From positions 4,159,001 through 4,223,000 of the forward strand of contig CP051187.1 in the NCBI GenBank assembly GCA_038087035.1: a DNA stretch of 64,000 nucleotides, given 5' to 3'. The stretch's first letter is position 1. Each line of letters opens with the position of its first letter. Origin of the DNA: Gloeotrichia echinulata CP02. Its GTDB lineage: Bacteria > Cyanobacteriota > Cyanobacteriia > Cyanobacteriales > Nostocaceae. This document shows, piece after piece, positions 36,792-46,110 of this stretch. The notes under the pieces were generated by a model, which was given only the letters and a program-made list of their open reading frames with translations, did no database searches and was not told the origin of the DNA. The position numbers and the translations under genes were made by a program.

Positions 36792-37577
36792 TTACAGTGT
36801 CAGACCAAATAATTCACAGGCGTTTCGTGTGGTTTGAGCAGCGATCGCCTCTACCGTTTCCCCTCGCAATAGCGCTACTTGCTCCGCTACGTAACGGACA
36901 TAAGCAGGCTCATTACGACGTTCGCCCCGTTTTGGTACCGGAGCTAAAAAAGGGCAATCGGTTTCAATTAGCAGGCGATCGCTCCTGACCGCAGCAGCTG
37001 AGGATTGTATTTGCTTGGCGTTTTTGAACGTTACTGTCCCGCTAAAGCTAATGTAGAATCCTAAGTCGGTAAACCACTGGGTTTCTTCTGGCGTTCCACC
37101 CCAGCAATGCATCACCCCCCGAATCCTATCTCCTTTTGACGAACGCCATTTTTGCAATACTTCTCTTACCAGCGATGCTGCGTCGCGGCAATGAATAATC
37201 ACTGGTAAGTTAAGTTCAGCGGCGATTGCTAATTGGGCTTCAAACACTATCTGCTGTTGCTCATAGTTATTGGCTTTATAACAATCCAGCCCCATTTCCC
37301 CAATGGCGACGACTTTTGGGTCAGAACTCGCCAAAGCTCGGATTTGACTCGCTGTCTCGCTAGTCCATTGATCAGCATCTAAAGGATGTAATCCAACGGC
37401 AATACTGAGTTCGGGAACCTTCTGCGCTACGGCTTGAATGCTCGCAAATTCTTCAGGCTGAACACAGGAATGTATTAGATGTACTACTCCTGCTTCTTGC
37501 CATCGCGCTCGCACTGATGCTAAATCCGGCTGGAAAACGTCAAAGTTAATATGAACGTGGGTATCAATTAGCTGCAT
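36792..37577 (-). CDS. tatD: TatD family metal-dependent DNase
   Basis: 261 aa from ATG 37577 (MQLIDTHVHINFDVFQPDLA); an in-frame TTG three codons upstream is less likely. TIM-barrel hydrolase with metal ligands in DTHVH, GEMGLD, IIHCRD, HCWGG and ETDCPFLAP. 3'-5' exonuclease family. Lies between rpsT and rpoB as in other Nostocales. Confidence 0.95.
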   Translation of the reverse strand: MQLIDTHVHINFDVFQPDLASVRARWQEAGVVHLIHSCVQPEEFASIQAVAQKVPELSIAVGLHPLDADQWTSETASQIRALASSDPKVVAIGEMGLDCYKANNYEQQQIVFEAQLAIAAELNLPVIIHCRDAASLVREVLQKWRSSKGDRIRGVMHCWGGTPEETQWFTDLGFYISFSGTVTFKNAKQIQSSAAAVRSDRLLIETDCPFLAPVPKRGERRNEPAYVRYVAEQVALLRGETVEAIAAQTTRNACELFGLTL

Positions 37578-37582
37578 CTTTG

Positions 37583-37672
37583 TCAAGAGTCAATGGTCAA
37601 GAATCAAGAATCAAGAATCAAGAGTCAATTGTCAGTAATTTGGACTTTGGACTTTTGACTCTTGACTTTGGA
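37583..37672. repeat. GTCAAGA and CTTTGGA/CTCTTGA arms, rpsT-tatD spacer
   Basis: GTCAAGAATCAAGAATC units followed by GGACTTTGGACTTTTGACTC; the arms are complementary and can pair. Confidence 0.88.
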
Positions 37673-37969
37673 CTACTGTGCTGTTTGTGTGAGTGGTTTG
37701 AGTCGGTGAGCCAATTTTGACTTCTTCCTAGCCCCGTTATTAGGGTGAAGCACACCCCGCTTGACAGCTTTATCAATTTTGCTGTAAGCCTCAGACAATC
37801 TCAGCTGTACTTCTTGATTTAATTCTGGAGTAGGATTAGCAGCATAGACTTGTACTGCGCTAAAGTACTTCTTAATCAGCGTCTTAACTGCTGATTTGTA
37901 GGCTTTATTACGCAATCGATTGCGTTCTGCGATTTCGGCACGCTTGAGAGCAGACTTTGTATTCGCCAC
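37673..37969 (-). CDS. rpsT: 30S ribosomal protein S20
   Basis: 98 aa from a GTG at 37969 (read as MANTKSALKRAEIAERNRLR), which is where S20 proteins begin; the longer frame to 38002 adds 11 unsupported residues. Basic three-helix bundle, with GVLHPNNGARKKSKLAHRL at the end. Binds 16S rRNA. First gene of the rpsT-tatD-rpoBC1C2 order. Confidence 0.95.
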   Translation of the reverse strand: MANTKSALKRAEIAERNRLRNKAYKSAVKTLIKKYFSAVQVYAANPTPELNQEVQLRLSEAYSKIDKAVKRGVLHPNNGARKKSKLAHRLKPLTQTAQ

Positions 37970-38060
37970 AGTTCCAAAAAAACTATTAATATTTACACAC
38001 ACTACTAGACTTACTAATATAGCATTTAAATTGCCAATGTGGACATTTGGGGAAAAAATA

Positions 38061-38350
38061 GGTAAGGGTCAATGGTCAAGGGTCAAGGGTCAAGGGTCAA
38101 GGGTCAATGGTCAAGGGTCAAGGGTCAAGGGTCAAGGGTCAAGGGTCAAGGGTCAAGGGTCAAGGGTCAAGGGTCAAGGGTCAAGGGTCAAGGGTCAAGG
38201 GTCAAGGGTCAAAGTCCACGGTCCACAGTCCACGGTCCACAGTCCACAGTCCAGGGTCTAGGGTCAAGGTAGTTATCACTAAACTAATGACAAATGACAA
38301 ATGACAAATGACAAATGACAAATGACAAATGACGAATGACAAATGACAAT
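38061..38350. repeat. AGGGTCA array, GGTCCAC units and AAATGAC array
   Basis: About 20 copies of AGGGTCA (38065-38212) with rare variants (aTggtca), then GGTCCAC/AGTCCAC units (38217-38262), then eight AAATGAC units (38287-38349). All are 7 bases long. The arrays are stop-free in several frames, generating spurious ORFs. This is the divergent rpsT/hisD spacer; nothing else is seen to 38494 except likely hisD promoter sequence. Confidence 0.95.
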
Positions 38351-38494
38351 GACTATGGTAGAAACCTTGGAAGTATCAAAAAAATCCAGGTTAAGCTAGA
38401 GAAGAGAGTTAGCGTTTGCTTTGCGCCCCAGGGGGTAAAGAGCGAAACTGATGATCAAGCGGAAATATTCTAATTTTGGCATTGTCCTTACTCC

Positions 38495-39796
38495 ATGCTG
38501 CGAATCATTACTCAGCAGGCAGACGTCAGAGCAGAACTACAAAGGATCTGCGATCGCACCCATGATGAACAGGTGGTTCATAAAGAAGCAACGGTGCGAG
38601 AAGTCTTGCAAGCAGTCAAGCGCCAAGGCGATAAAGCTGTATTGCATTACACAGCCGAATTTGACAACCAAACCCTGAAACCGGAGGATCTCCGTGTTAC
38701 AGGCTCAGAATTGGATGCGGCTTACCAACAGGTATCTAAAGAGTTGCTCCAAGCGATTCGGCTAGCTTGTCAGCAAATTGAAGCATTTCACCGTCAGCGA
38801 GTACCCAAAAGTTGGGTACATTTTGGCGATGATGATGTAGTGCTGGGTAAACGCTACACCCCTGTAGACCGGGCGGGTTTATATGTACCTGGTGGTCGGG
38901 CTTCCTATCCCAGTACGGTACTGATGAATGCTATTCCGGCAAAGGTGGCCGGTGTGCCTCGCATTGTGATGGTAACACCACCAGGTCCGGTCAAAACAAT
39001 TAACTCCGCAGTCCTAGTAGCTGCCCAAGAAGCAGGAGTGCAGGAAATTTATCGCGTTGGCGGAGCGCAAGCAATCGCTGCTTTAGCCTACGGGACAGAA
39101 ACTATTCCCAAAGTGAATATAATTACAGGTCCTGGTAATATTTATGTCACCCTAGCCAAAAAACTGGTCTATGGAACTGTGGGAATTGATTCCTTAGCAG
39201 GGCCTAGCGAAGTGCTAATTATTGCCGATGAAACGGCAAATTCGGTACATGTTGCCGCTGATTTGTTAGCACAAGCCGAACACGACCCGATGGCGGCGGC
39301 AATTTTGTTGACCACAGATGCTGCTGTGGCCAAGAACGTGCAGGTAGCGCTGGAAAGACAGTTGGTAGATCACCCCCGGCGACTAGACACAGAAAAAGCG
39401 ATCGCTCACTACGGGTTGATTGTCATTGTCGAATCCCTAGCAGCCGCAGCCGAACTGTCAAATGAATTTGCGCCGGAACACCTGGAGTTACAAGTTGAAG
39501 ACCCGTGGGCACTACTTCCGGACATTCGCCACGCTGGGGCTATTTTTTTGGGGGCTTCTACGCCAGAAGCTGTAGGCGACTATTTAGCCGGACCTAATCA
39601 TACCTTGCCGACTTCTGGTGCGGCTCGCTATGCTTCACCATTGGGTGTGGAAACTTTCCTCAAACACTCCAGTATTATTCAATACTCGCAAACCGCACTG
39701 CAAAAGGTGGCTGGTGCAATTAATAAACTAGCTATAGCTGAGGGACTACCCTCCCACGCCGATTCAGTCCGCCGCCGAATTCAGCAAGAAGAATGA
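38495..39796 (+). CDS. hisD: Histidinol dehydrogenase
   Basis: 433 aa. Catalyses the last two oxidations of histidine synthesis (histidinol to histidine, NAD+ dependent, Zn). Motifs PVDRAGLYVPGGRASYPSTV, VGGAQAIAALAYGTETIPKV, ITGPGNIYVTLAKK, GPSEVLIIADETAN, FAPEHLELQVEDP, NHTLPTSGAARYASPLGV. Start ATG 38495. Divergent from rpsT. Confidence 0.97.
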   Translation: MLRIITQQADVRAELQRICDRTHDEQVVHKEATVREVLQAVKRQGDKAVLHYTAEFDNQTLKPEDLRVTGSELDAAYQQVSKELLQAIRLACQQIEAFHRQRVPKSWVHFGDDDVVLGKRYTPVDRAGLYVPGGRASYPSTVLMNAIPAKVAGVPRIVMVTPPGPVKTINSAVLVAAQEAGVQEIYRVGGAQAIAALAYGTETIPKVNIITGPGNIYVTLAKKLVYGTVGIDSLAGPSEVLIIADETANSVHVAADLLAQAEHDPMAAAILLTTDAAVAKNVQVALERQLVDHPRRLDTEKAIAHYGLIVIVESLAAAAELSNEFAPEHLELQVEDPWALLPDIRHAGAIFLGASTPEAVGDYLAGPNHTLPTSGAARYASPLGVETFLKHSSIIQYSQTALQKVAGAINKLAIAEGLPSHADSVRRRIQQEE

Positions 39797-39968
39797 TTTG
39801 GAATGATTAATTTTTGCTTATAATTTTGGTAAAAGTTGTTCAGTAGCTTCAAAGTCAAAGTTTGAGACATTGGCGACTATGGGACTTTTACATAAAAAAC
39901 ATTCAATCGCAATTGTTGACGGTTGACGATTGGCGGTTGAGTGTTATAGTCTTGAGGAGACGAAAGCG

Positions 39969-40397
39969 GTGCTAAAAACTATTTTGGTAGCTTTGGATGG
40001 TTCAGAAATTGCCGAAAGAGTCATTCAGAGTTTAGAAGATCTGGTGTTATCACCACAAGACACCAAAGTTATTCTCTGTCATGTTTTTTCCACACCAGAG
40101 TCAGATATTGAACTTCCTGCTGATCGTCCTGGGCCAGAGTCACCAACACTTTCTTATTTTCATATTGAAAAACAGCTGCAATCCTATCAGGAAAAATTGC
40201 CAGTCAGTAGTGCAGTAGATCTGGTAAATGGCGATCCAGCGGACGAGATTATTCGCCTTGCTAATATTTACCAGGCGAACTTGATTGTTATTGGCAGTCG
40301 GGGCTTAACTGGTATGAAGCGAATTGTCCACGGTTCTGTCAGTAGTCAAGTGGTAGAAGCAGCGAATTGTTCAGTTTTAGTAGTCAAGCGGAATTAA
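39969..40397 (+). CDS. Universal stress protein, UspA family
   Basis: 142 aa from GTG 39969 (MLKTILVALDGSEIAERVIQ) with GAGGAGACG 8-16 bases upstream; a frame extension to 39930 lacks support. ATP-binding type: D in VALDGS and GSRGLTGMKRIVHGSVS (G-2x-G-9x-GS). Single domain. Confidence 0.9.
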   Translation: MLKTILVALDGSEIAERVIQSLEDLVLSPQDTKVILCHVFSTPESDIELPADRPGPESPTLSYFHIEKQLQSYQEKLPVSSAVDLVNGDPADEIIRLANIYQANLIVIGSRGLTGMKRIVHGSVSSQVVEAANCSVLVVKRN

Positions 40398-41190
40398 ATG
40401 GACACTCCCACCCTTTAAAGGATACGAATGGCTAATAGGGGTTAACACCCATTTTATCAGCTATGTCACACAATTTTGGATAGATTTTAGATTGACCCCA
40501 TGTCTAAAGTCAGGGACTTGTCAATTAATTTTATAAAAACACAGGACCAAAACCCTTGAGCGAAACCCAACAAAAGCCCCCCAAATATTGGATTTCGGTC
40601 TTCAACCCAACCTACGCGGGTTAATGTTTTTGGGCTTATTGGGCAAGACCTATGCAGTATTGATTCGGGGGAAACTCACGGAAGAGCTACGCGAAGAGAC
40701 CTTTGAAAATTTTAGATTTTGAATCTTCAATTCCAAAATCCAAAATTGAAAAGCCAAAATTCGGCGAAGAGGATTGTGCTTCGGGGCGCAAGGCCTAGAT
40801 CCCCTACATATCATCGAAACAACGCCAAAAATCCTGGTTTTACCTAGGACTTACGCATTGACAAAACACACAAAATATGGGCTGCAAAAAACCGGAGATT
40901 TCGTAGGGGTTTAGCAATGCTAAACCCCGAAAACGCGGGTCTGTTTACCATCAAAGTAATAATTAATCAAAGCCTGAAACAACGTATTTTGGTAAAAGCA
41001 TACCATGCCAAATTTGTACAGTGCGTAAGTCCTATTACCGTATTATTACTGGTAAAACATGCCATTCGCGACTCAGTACTTGGCAAGGGGTGGGATTCTT
41101 GGTTGATTGGAAGTCGGCGGGAAACTCCACCCACAAGGAGGGGACAGCGCCCAAATCCACCCTAAACTCATAATCAATGCTTTGATGCAC
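40398..41190. repeat. Spacer built of dispersed repeats
   Basis: 40556-40620 holds GCGAAACCCAACA...ACCCAACCTACGC, complement of the common GTAGGTTGGGTTGAG/AACCCAACA family. 40785-40845 and 41035-41085 are the two halves of a diverged 113-bp palindromic repeat unit (gacgccaaaaa-tcctggtttt / ccattcgcgactcagt), split by the element at 40847-41032. No gene is supported. Confidence 0.75.
40847..41032. mobile_element. TA-flanked MITE inside a dispersed repeat (186 bp)
   Basis: Ends GGACTTACGCA and TGCGTAAGTCC are exact inverted repeats, each flanked outside by TA. The interior has no convincing coding sequence. Flanking bases on both sides belong to one copy of the 113-bp repeat family, giving the order of insertion. 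Confidence 0.8.
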
Positions 41191-41505
41191 TCAGCCAAAG
41201 TGATCGCCATCCGTCTGAAGTGCTAGACTGGGATTGAACGACTCCTTAGTAACACCTAATAAGGGGAAGGGATGGCGCTGACTGACTCTGGCTGGCAATC
41301 CATTCTTTTGAGTATTCAGGGGACGCTGGTACGCTGAATAGGGTAACACTCGGAAAATGCCAGTGTGAGGTAATTGTAGGAACTTGGCGTAAATTTGGGA
41401 TTTGTGGGAGTCGATATCGTAGGCAAAGCGGTCAAGTATCGCTGCATTTTCCCTCGGATCTGTAAATTGGGTGTTAGGTCCCAATCCCAGGTTTGCTGTG
41501 GTCAA
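41191..41505 (-). CDS. Hypothetical protein or fragment, start uncertain
   Basis: Not recognised. The frame is open from about 41583 down to TGA at 41191; no ATG is available, so a TTG at 41505 (TTANLGLGPNTQFTDPRENA) or an upstream alternative start is needed. The text AAILDRFAYDIDSHKSQIYA and QRPLNTQKNGLPARVSQRHP has normal protein composition. It ends at GDHFG, possibly prematurely. May be a decayed gene upstream of sasA. Confidence 0.4.
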   Translation of the reverse strand: MTTANLGLGPNTQFTDPRENAAILDRFAYDIDSHKSQIYAKFLQLPHTGIFRVLPYSAYQRPLNTQKNGLPARVSQRHPFPLLGVTKESFNPSLALQTDGDHFG

Positions 41506-41692
41506 GAGTTTCTTGACTGTAGTCAGATCCGAAAAATATGTATCTGATGTTAAAAAGGCAGATCTGATAGGTAGATCAAAAATCTAAAATAGATATTAAA
41601 TTGAAGAGAAAACAACGACCATCGACAAGGTTAGTTCATTTTACTTTCTGTAAAGCGTCGCCGGGTTGTTACCAGTGCTGAAATACGATTAC

Positions 41693-42880
41693 ATGTCAGT
41701 TTCCCAGGATCAGCCGCTCTATTCTGAGGCTCCACTCCAGCTGTTGTTATTTGTCGATGGACGCCCCAAGTCCCGACAACAAGTGCAGCGAATCCGCGCT
41801 TACTTAAAAGAACTACAGGCTGGGTATAATTTTGAACTACAAATGATTGATGTTGGGCAACAACCCTATTTGGCGGAACACTTTAAATTAGTAGCGACGC
41901 CAGCGTTAATTAAGATTCACCCAGAACCCAGACAAGTTATAGCTGGGAGTAATATCATCGCTCAATTGAAGAACTGGTGGCCTCGTTGGCAAGCTGCTAT
42001 AGATGCTTATGTCAAAATCCAAGAAGAGATCCAAGAACGTATGGAAGACAATGGTCGGGTGACATCAGCCAAATCTACCATCAGTTCAGTTGCTGTTTCG
42101 TCCGAACTCATCCGACTCTCAGACGAAATTTTTCGTTTGAAACAGGAAAAAGAGAAACTCCAGGAGCAGGTACAATTTAAAGACCGGGTAATTTCGATCC
42201 TGGCACATGACCTGCGTAACCCCCTAACAGCAGTGGCCATTGCTATAGAAACTCTCCAATCTAACTACAATATAGAAACAGGAGAATTCCAGCGTCTCAA
42301 ACCAGCAATGACGTCCCACTTATTAAAACAAGCCCGCAGTCAAACAAAGATTATTGACCGAATGATTGCAGATCTTTTACAGGTAGGTCGAGGTAATGAT
42401 ACGGAACTTCCAATTATACCACAAAAAATAGAAATAGGTAAACTTTGTTTAGATGTACTGGAAGAATTGCGCGATCGCTACATCGCCAAGTCTCAACAGT
42501 TAGAAACAGATATACCTCAAGATTTACCATACGTGTATGCCGATCCAGAACGTATACGCCAAGTGCTAGTAAATATATTGGACAATGCGATAAAATATAC
42601 ACCAGAAGGGGGTAAGATTAGCATTGCTGGACTGCACCGTACTACCCAAAAAGTTCAGTTTAGTATTGGTGACACCGGTCCTGGTATTCCCTACGAAAAT
42701 CGCGATCGCATCTTTGAAAATCACTTCCGCTTAGAACGGGATGAAGGAACAGATGGTTATGGTATTGGACTTTGTTTATGCCAAAAGATTATTCGGGCAC
42801 ACTACGGTCAAATTTGGGTAGACTCTGTACCCAATGCCGGTGCTTGGTTCCACTTCACTTTGCCAGTATATCCTTCATAG
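41693..42880 (+). CDS. sasA: Circadian clock output histidine kinase SasA
   Basis: 395 aa from ATG 41693; an in-frame TTG nine codons upstream is possible. N-terminal KaiB-like thioredoxin fold (LQLLLFVDGRPKSRQQVQRI ... LVATPALIKIHPEPRQVIAG) binds KaiC. HisKA with ILAHDLRNPLTAVAIAIETL, then HATPase: NILDNAIKYTP, GDTGPGIP, GYGIGLCL. SasA autophosphorylates on the His and passes phosphate to RpaA. kai genes are not in the window. Confidence 0.94.
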   Translation: MSVSQDQPLYSEAPLQLLLFVDGRPKSRQQVQRIRAYLKELQAGYNFELQMIDVGQQPYLAEHFKLVATPALIKIHPEPRQVIAGSNIIAQLKNWWPRWQAAIDAYVKIQEEIQERMEDNGRVTSAKSTISSVAVSSELIRLSDEIFRLKQEKEKLQEQVQFKDRVISILAHDLRNPLTAVAIAIETLQSNYNIETGEFQRLKPAMTSHLLKQARSQTKIIDRMIADLLQVGRGNDTELPIIPQKIEIGKLCLDVLEELRDRYIAKSQQLETDIPQDLPYVYADPERIRQVLVNILDNAIKYTPEGGKISIAGLHRTTQKVQFSIGDTGPGIPYENRDRIFENHFRLERDEGTDGYGIGLCLCQKIIRAHYGQIWVDSVPNAGAWFHFTLPVYPS

Positions 42881-43032
42881 TCAGTTGTTAAGTAGGTCGC
42901 TATTGAGGTGTACGGGCTTTGGTCGTCATTGGTCATTGGTAAGGATTGGGGGCATATTTACGTTTCGTAATATAGTTTGGGTTATTGCCACCGACTTACT
43001 TAGTTGTCATTAGTAAATCAAGAACTCAGCAC

Positions 43033-44055
43033 TCACTTAAGGATAATGCGATCGCGTCCGTCAGCTTTTGCTTGGTAAAGTGCTTTATCAGCCGCCACAA
43101 TCAAGTCTGAGGGTGAGGATTCCCAAGTGGGAATGATAGTCGCCACCCCCATACTCAAGGTGACATACTGGCTAACTGCAGATCCGTGATGCACAATTTG
43201 TAAATCTCTGACTCCAGCTTGCATTCCTTTAGCAACGTGAACCGCACCAGCAGCATGGGTGTTGGGCATAATTACCGCAAATTCTTCGCCGCCATAACGT
43301 GCCACTAAATCCTGAGTTTTCTGTGCGTTCTGGTTTAACACACCACCTACCTGTTGTAAACAAACATCTCCTGCAGGATGGCCATATTTATCGTTGTAGA
43401 ATTTAAAAAAGTCGATATCACACAACATTAGAGACAAAGGCAATTCCTCCTGTGCTAAATTAATCCACTGAGTATTGAGATAATCGTCAAAACGGCGGCG
43501 ATTAGCCAACCCAGTTAAACCATCCACGTTGGCCAGATGCTGCAAAGCCTGGTTTGCCGCCTCTAACTGCTTATAAACTTGTGCTTGTTGCAACAGTCGT
43601 CGTAATCTCTGACGCAAAACTGCCCAGTGAATTGGCTTGGTGACGTAATCCGTCGCACCTGCCTCAAAAGCACGATCTACCGAGGCTTCATCATCCAAAC
43701 TGGTAATCATTAATATAGGAGTCCGCTTCCATAGCTTTGAGATCACATTATTACCTAGAGCGGATTCAATATCAAAGGTTGCGAGTGCTGAAATTAAATT
43801 ATTCCTAGCAATCTGGAGCAAGTGCTTACAGCAGGTGAAGCCATCCATGACGGGCATGACCGCATCTAGCAAAACTATATCCGGTTTGATAGTCTCGTAA
43901 GCATCTAAACACTGCTTACCATCATTGACCTCGACCACGCGATAGCCTTCTTGTTCCATAGCTTCACGCAACAGCACTCGGATGGTCTTGTCATCATCAG
44001 CTACCAGAATTATTGGGGGTTGCTTGGAAATAGAAAATGTGCTTATGGCTGACAT
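43033..44055 (-). CDS. Response regulator with REC and GGDEF domains
   Basis: 340 aa. REC 15-150: ADDD (19-22), phospho-Asp D64 in VLLDAVMP, Lys in TKPIHW. GGDEF 175-340: DGLTGLANRRRFD, YGGEEFAV active site, so a diguanylate cyclase is likely. The inhibitory I-site RxxD is KTQD here, so feedback by c-di-GMP may be weak. REC carries about 25 extra residues (84-109, NNLISALATFDIESALGNNV) between helix 3 and the RTPILMIT strand, flanked in DNA by near-identical ATTATTCCTAG / ATTATTACCTAG. Start ATG 44055. Confidence 0.9.
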   Translation of the reverse strand: MSAISTFSISKQPPIILVADDDKTIRVLLREAMEQEGYRVVEVNDGKQCLDAYETIKPDIVLLDAVMPVMDGFTCCKHLLQIARNNLISALATFDIESALGNNVISKLWKRTPILMITSLDDEASVDRAFEAGATDYVTKPIHWAVLRQRLRRLLQQAQVYKQLEAANQALQHLANVDGLTGLANRRRFDDYLNTQWINLAQEELPLSLMLCDIDFFKFYNDKYGHPAGDVCLQQVGGVLNQNAQKTQDLVARYGGEEFAVIMPNTHAAGAVHVAKGMQAGVRDLQIVHHGSAVSQYVTLSMGVATIIPTWESSPSDLIVAADKALYQAKADGRDRIILK

Positions 44056-44807
44056 GAGTTGCGTTCCACAGAAAATGAGAGTATCGTTAGGGGCTAACCT
44101 GAGAAAACCGTGCCCCCGTAACTAAATCACCTGTGAGCAATAGTTGTTTTGCACCAGTCACTCAATTTGGGATTTTGGATTTATGTAGAAACCAGGAATC
44201 AAAAAACTGTGGTTTCAACGATGAGTCTCTGGAAAGAAACTCGGTTTTTTTCTTGTGTGAGGGTAAATTCTGCCATACTGATAACTAGGGGTTTACACTA
44301 AAAAAATCTCAAATTGACAAACTTAGCTTGGCGCAGTGAGAATCCTAATTGACCTGCTATTTACCTTCTTGTCCGGCTAGGGACACAGTAGTAGCTGTTA
44401 TTTTTATATTTCCCCAGTGTTAAGGTAGAATTGCCATTTTGTGTAAAATTTCAAATTCACACCGATTTAAGCAATACGGTTTGCGAATAATCACCAATGC
44501 CCAATACCTGTCACCAAATCGGCGGGTGGTAACAGAGCGGCTCGAGTGAGCCTCGCCGAACTCTTGTAGTAGTCTGTCAATTTTGTTTTGAGGGATTTTT
44601 GGTAGTGTGAGCGTCTCGCTCACGCGGGCAAGATGCCCGCACTACAGTCCATCATTTTTATCTTGACAGAGTAGTAGTTCCACTACGTGGAAGCAAGCTA
44701 CGCGTAGCGTCCGCAAAGAAGTGCGGCTGTTCCTTTAGACCTCACCTAGACAAGCTCAATGGACACAAGGGGATGGAGTTTCCTGCCCATAGAGTTATAA
44801 TGGGACT
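44056..44807. other. Repeat-rich spacer
   Basis: Contains GAAACTCGGTTTTTTTC (44240), GAGCGTCTCGCTC and CGGGCAAGATGCCCG palindromes (44608-44640), and GCTACGCGTAGC (44697). A 67-codon minus frame (44420-44623) overlaps these and is not convincing. No gene is called. Confidence 0.65.
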
Positions 44808-44972
44808 GAAATAGTAATTATCAATAGAACAGAAGATAGTAGCTTTGAGGAAGACTTAGCCCAAGATGTTTTAGCGATAATCACACTATTTTCCGCAAGA
44901 CTTTACGGCTGTAGAAATAACAATAACAAAAAGATTGTTGAGGAGTTCAAAGAAGTTGCTAATAGGATTTAA
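44808..44972 (+). pseudogene. IS607-type serine recombinase, C-terminal fragment
   Basis: 54 codons: EIVIINRTEDSSFEEDLAQD then VLAIITLFSARLYGCRNNNN and KKIVEEFKEVANRI, TAA. This matches the C-terminal catalytic-domain end of IS607 TnpA resolvases (conserved FSARLYG). The N-terminal part, including the catalytic Ser, is absent, and no matching tnpB adjoins it. Confidence 0.75.
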
Positions 44973-45040
44973 AGCTGAACTTAAGCTTAATACCTGATTT
45001 CTATATAATTTACAGTTAATCAATTTACCGAAAATCTTAA

Positions 45041-45301
45041 ATGCCAGATTCATTAATGTATCAAGAGAATGTTTTTGTTCTTCTAGAAACAAACGAGCCA
45101 GAACAATTTATCACTGCTTCAGAGTTACTAGAAAAGCTCAAAATGGTTCTGCAAACACTCAATTTTCAAGATTTGCCACCCGATGTACAAAAATTTGCAG
45201 CAGTAGAAACCCAAGCTAAATATTTAATAGATACAAGTTGCGAATTAGATATTGGCGCAGGACAATATTTACAATGGTACGCAGTGCGGTTAGAAAAGTA
45301 A
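45041..45301 (+). CDS. crr7: Chlororespiratory reduction 7 (CRR7) family protein
   Basis: 86 aa. MPDSLMYQENVFVLLETNEP and the end YLIDTSCELDIGAGQYLQWY AVRLEK (split here) match CRR7, a small factor needed for assembly or stability of the NDH-1/chloroplast NDH complex. Complete, no membrane segment. Recognised by pattern. Confidence 0.85.
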   Translation: MPDSLMYQENVFVLLETNEPEQFITASELLEKLKMVLQTLNFQDLPPDVQKFAAVETQAKYLIDTSCELDIGAGQYLQWYAVRLEK

Positions 45302-45304
45302 TTT

Positions 45305-45366
45305 TTTAGCCAAGAGGCAAGAGTCAACCGTCAACAGTTAACAGTCAACCGTCAACAGTCAACCTT
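45305..45366. repeat. GTCAACC/GTCAACA heptamer run
   Basis: GTCAACCGTCAACAGTTAAC and further units fill the convergent spacer between crr7 and the DUF2854 gene. Confidence 0.9.
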
Positions 45367-45369
45367 TGA

Positions 45370-45918
45370 TTATTGTGGAATAGTCATCAGCGTCAGATCA
45401 ATTTTATTTTCACCTGTCTGTGTAATTTGAACCTCGACTCCTGGACCAAAATATTTAGTCATTTTTTCCTGCTTTTTTTCCCAAGTATTAATTGGTATCA
45501 ATGGCGAATCAAATTCTACAATTAAAGCATAAGCTCCATTGATTTCGGTTTCTCGTAATCCTGTGACTATTGGTCGTTCTGCGTCTGTGGGACTCAAACC
45601 TAAATAAGAAAGTGCTGTATCGAGATGGGCGTCTTGACCATAGCAATATCGGGTGATGTCTTTGCGAATTTTATTTTGAGTTACAGTTGCTTGTTCCTTC
45701 CGCAGGATCAACAGTGGCGGCGTTGTGGTTTGGCTAAAGGGTATGGGCTTGATCTCATTGGCTTTGAGGGCTAACCCTCCGAGTAAAACAGGAAATCCGT
45801 AAAAAAATCCCACAAGGTTGAGTGTGGCATTGTCAAGGGCGTAAGCCACAAAGCCGATGATGGTTAATATGCTACCGATGGTTAAACCGAGTGTTCCCAG
45901 GGAAATTTGGCGTAACAT
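45370..45918 (-). CDS. DUF2854 family membrane protein
   Basis: 182 aa. Two N-terminal membrane helices (SLGTLGLTIGSILTIIGFVA; LNLVGFFYGFPVLLGGLALK) then a soluble domain with RKDITRYCYGQDAHLDTALS and GLSPTDAERPIVTGLRE. This matches DUF2854, a family conserved in cyanobacteria and plant plastids, function unknown. Start ATG 45918. Confidence 0.82.
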   Translation of the reverse strand: MLRQISLGTLGLTIGSILTIIGFVAYALDNATLNLVGFFYGFPVLLGGLALKANEIKPIPFSQTTTPPLLILRKEQATVTQNKIRKDITRYCYGQDAHLDTALSYLGLSPTDAERPIVTGLRETEINGAYALIVEFDSPLIPINTWEKKQEKMTKYFGPGVEVQITQTGENKIDLTLMTIPQ

Positions 45919-45986
45919 GATGTGAGGTTAGTATAATTTCTTAACACTTTTCTTATCATCGGCTATAAGTTACAACTTAGCTGAAA

Positions 45987-46082
45987 CAAAAATTCATCCC
46001 ACATCCGACCCATTCGCGGAGCGTTCCCGTTCGCGTAGCGTCTCCGAAGGAGAAGGGTAGGGCGGTGTGGGATGAATTTTTG
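45987..46082. repeat. Inverted-repeat element with internal palindromes (96 bp)
   Basis: AAAAATTCATCCCACA (left) and TGTGGGATGAATTTTT (right) are exact complements; inside lie TTCGCGGAGCG, TTCCCGTTCGCGTAGCG and TCTCCGAAGGAGA. MITE-like, no coding capacity. Confidence 0.8.
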
Positions 46083-46110
46083 GGCGATGACGAATTGACC
46101 AACAACCAAT

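Noticed and set aside
37920..38304. Plus-strand frames of 65-113 codons across rpsT/hisD spacer
   Set aside because: Translations of AGGGTCA heptamers (VKGQGSR repeats).
40917..41165. 82-codon plus-strand frame
   Set aside because: Starts inside the MITE 40847-41032 and runs into repeat DNA; no motif.
44420..44623. 67-codon minus-strand frame
   Set aside because: Overlaps palindromic dispersed repeats (GAGCGTCTCGCTC); no family resemblance or ribosome site.
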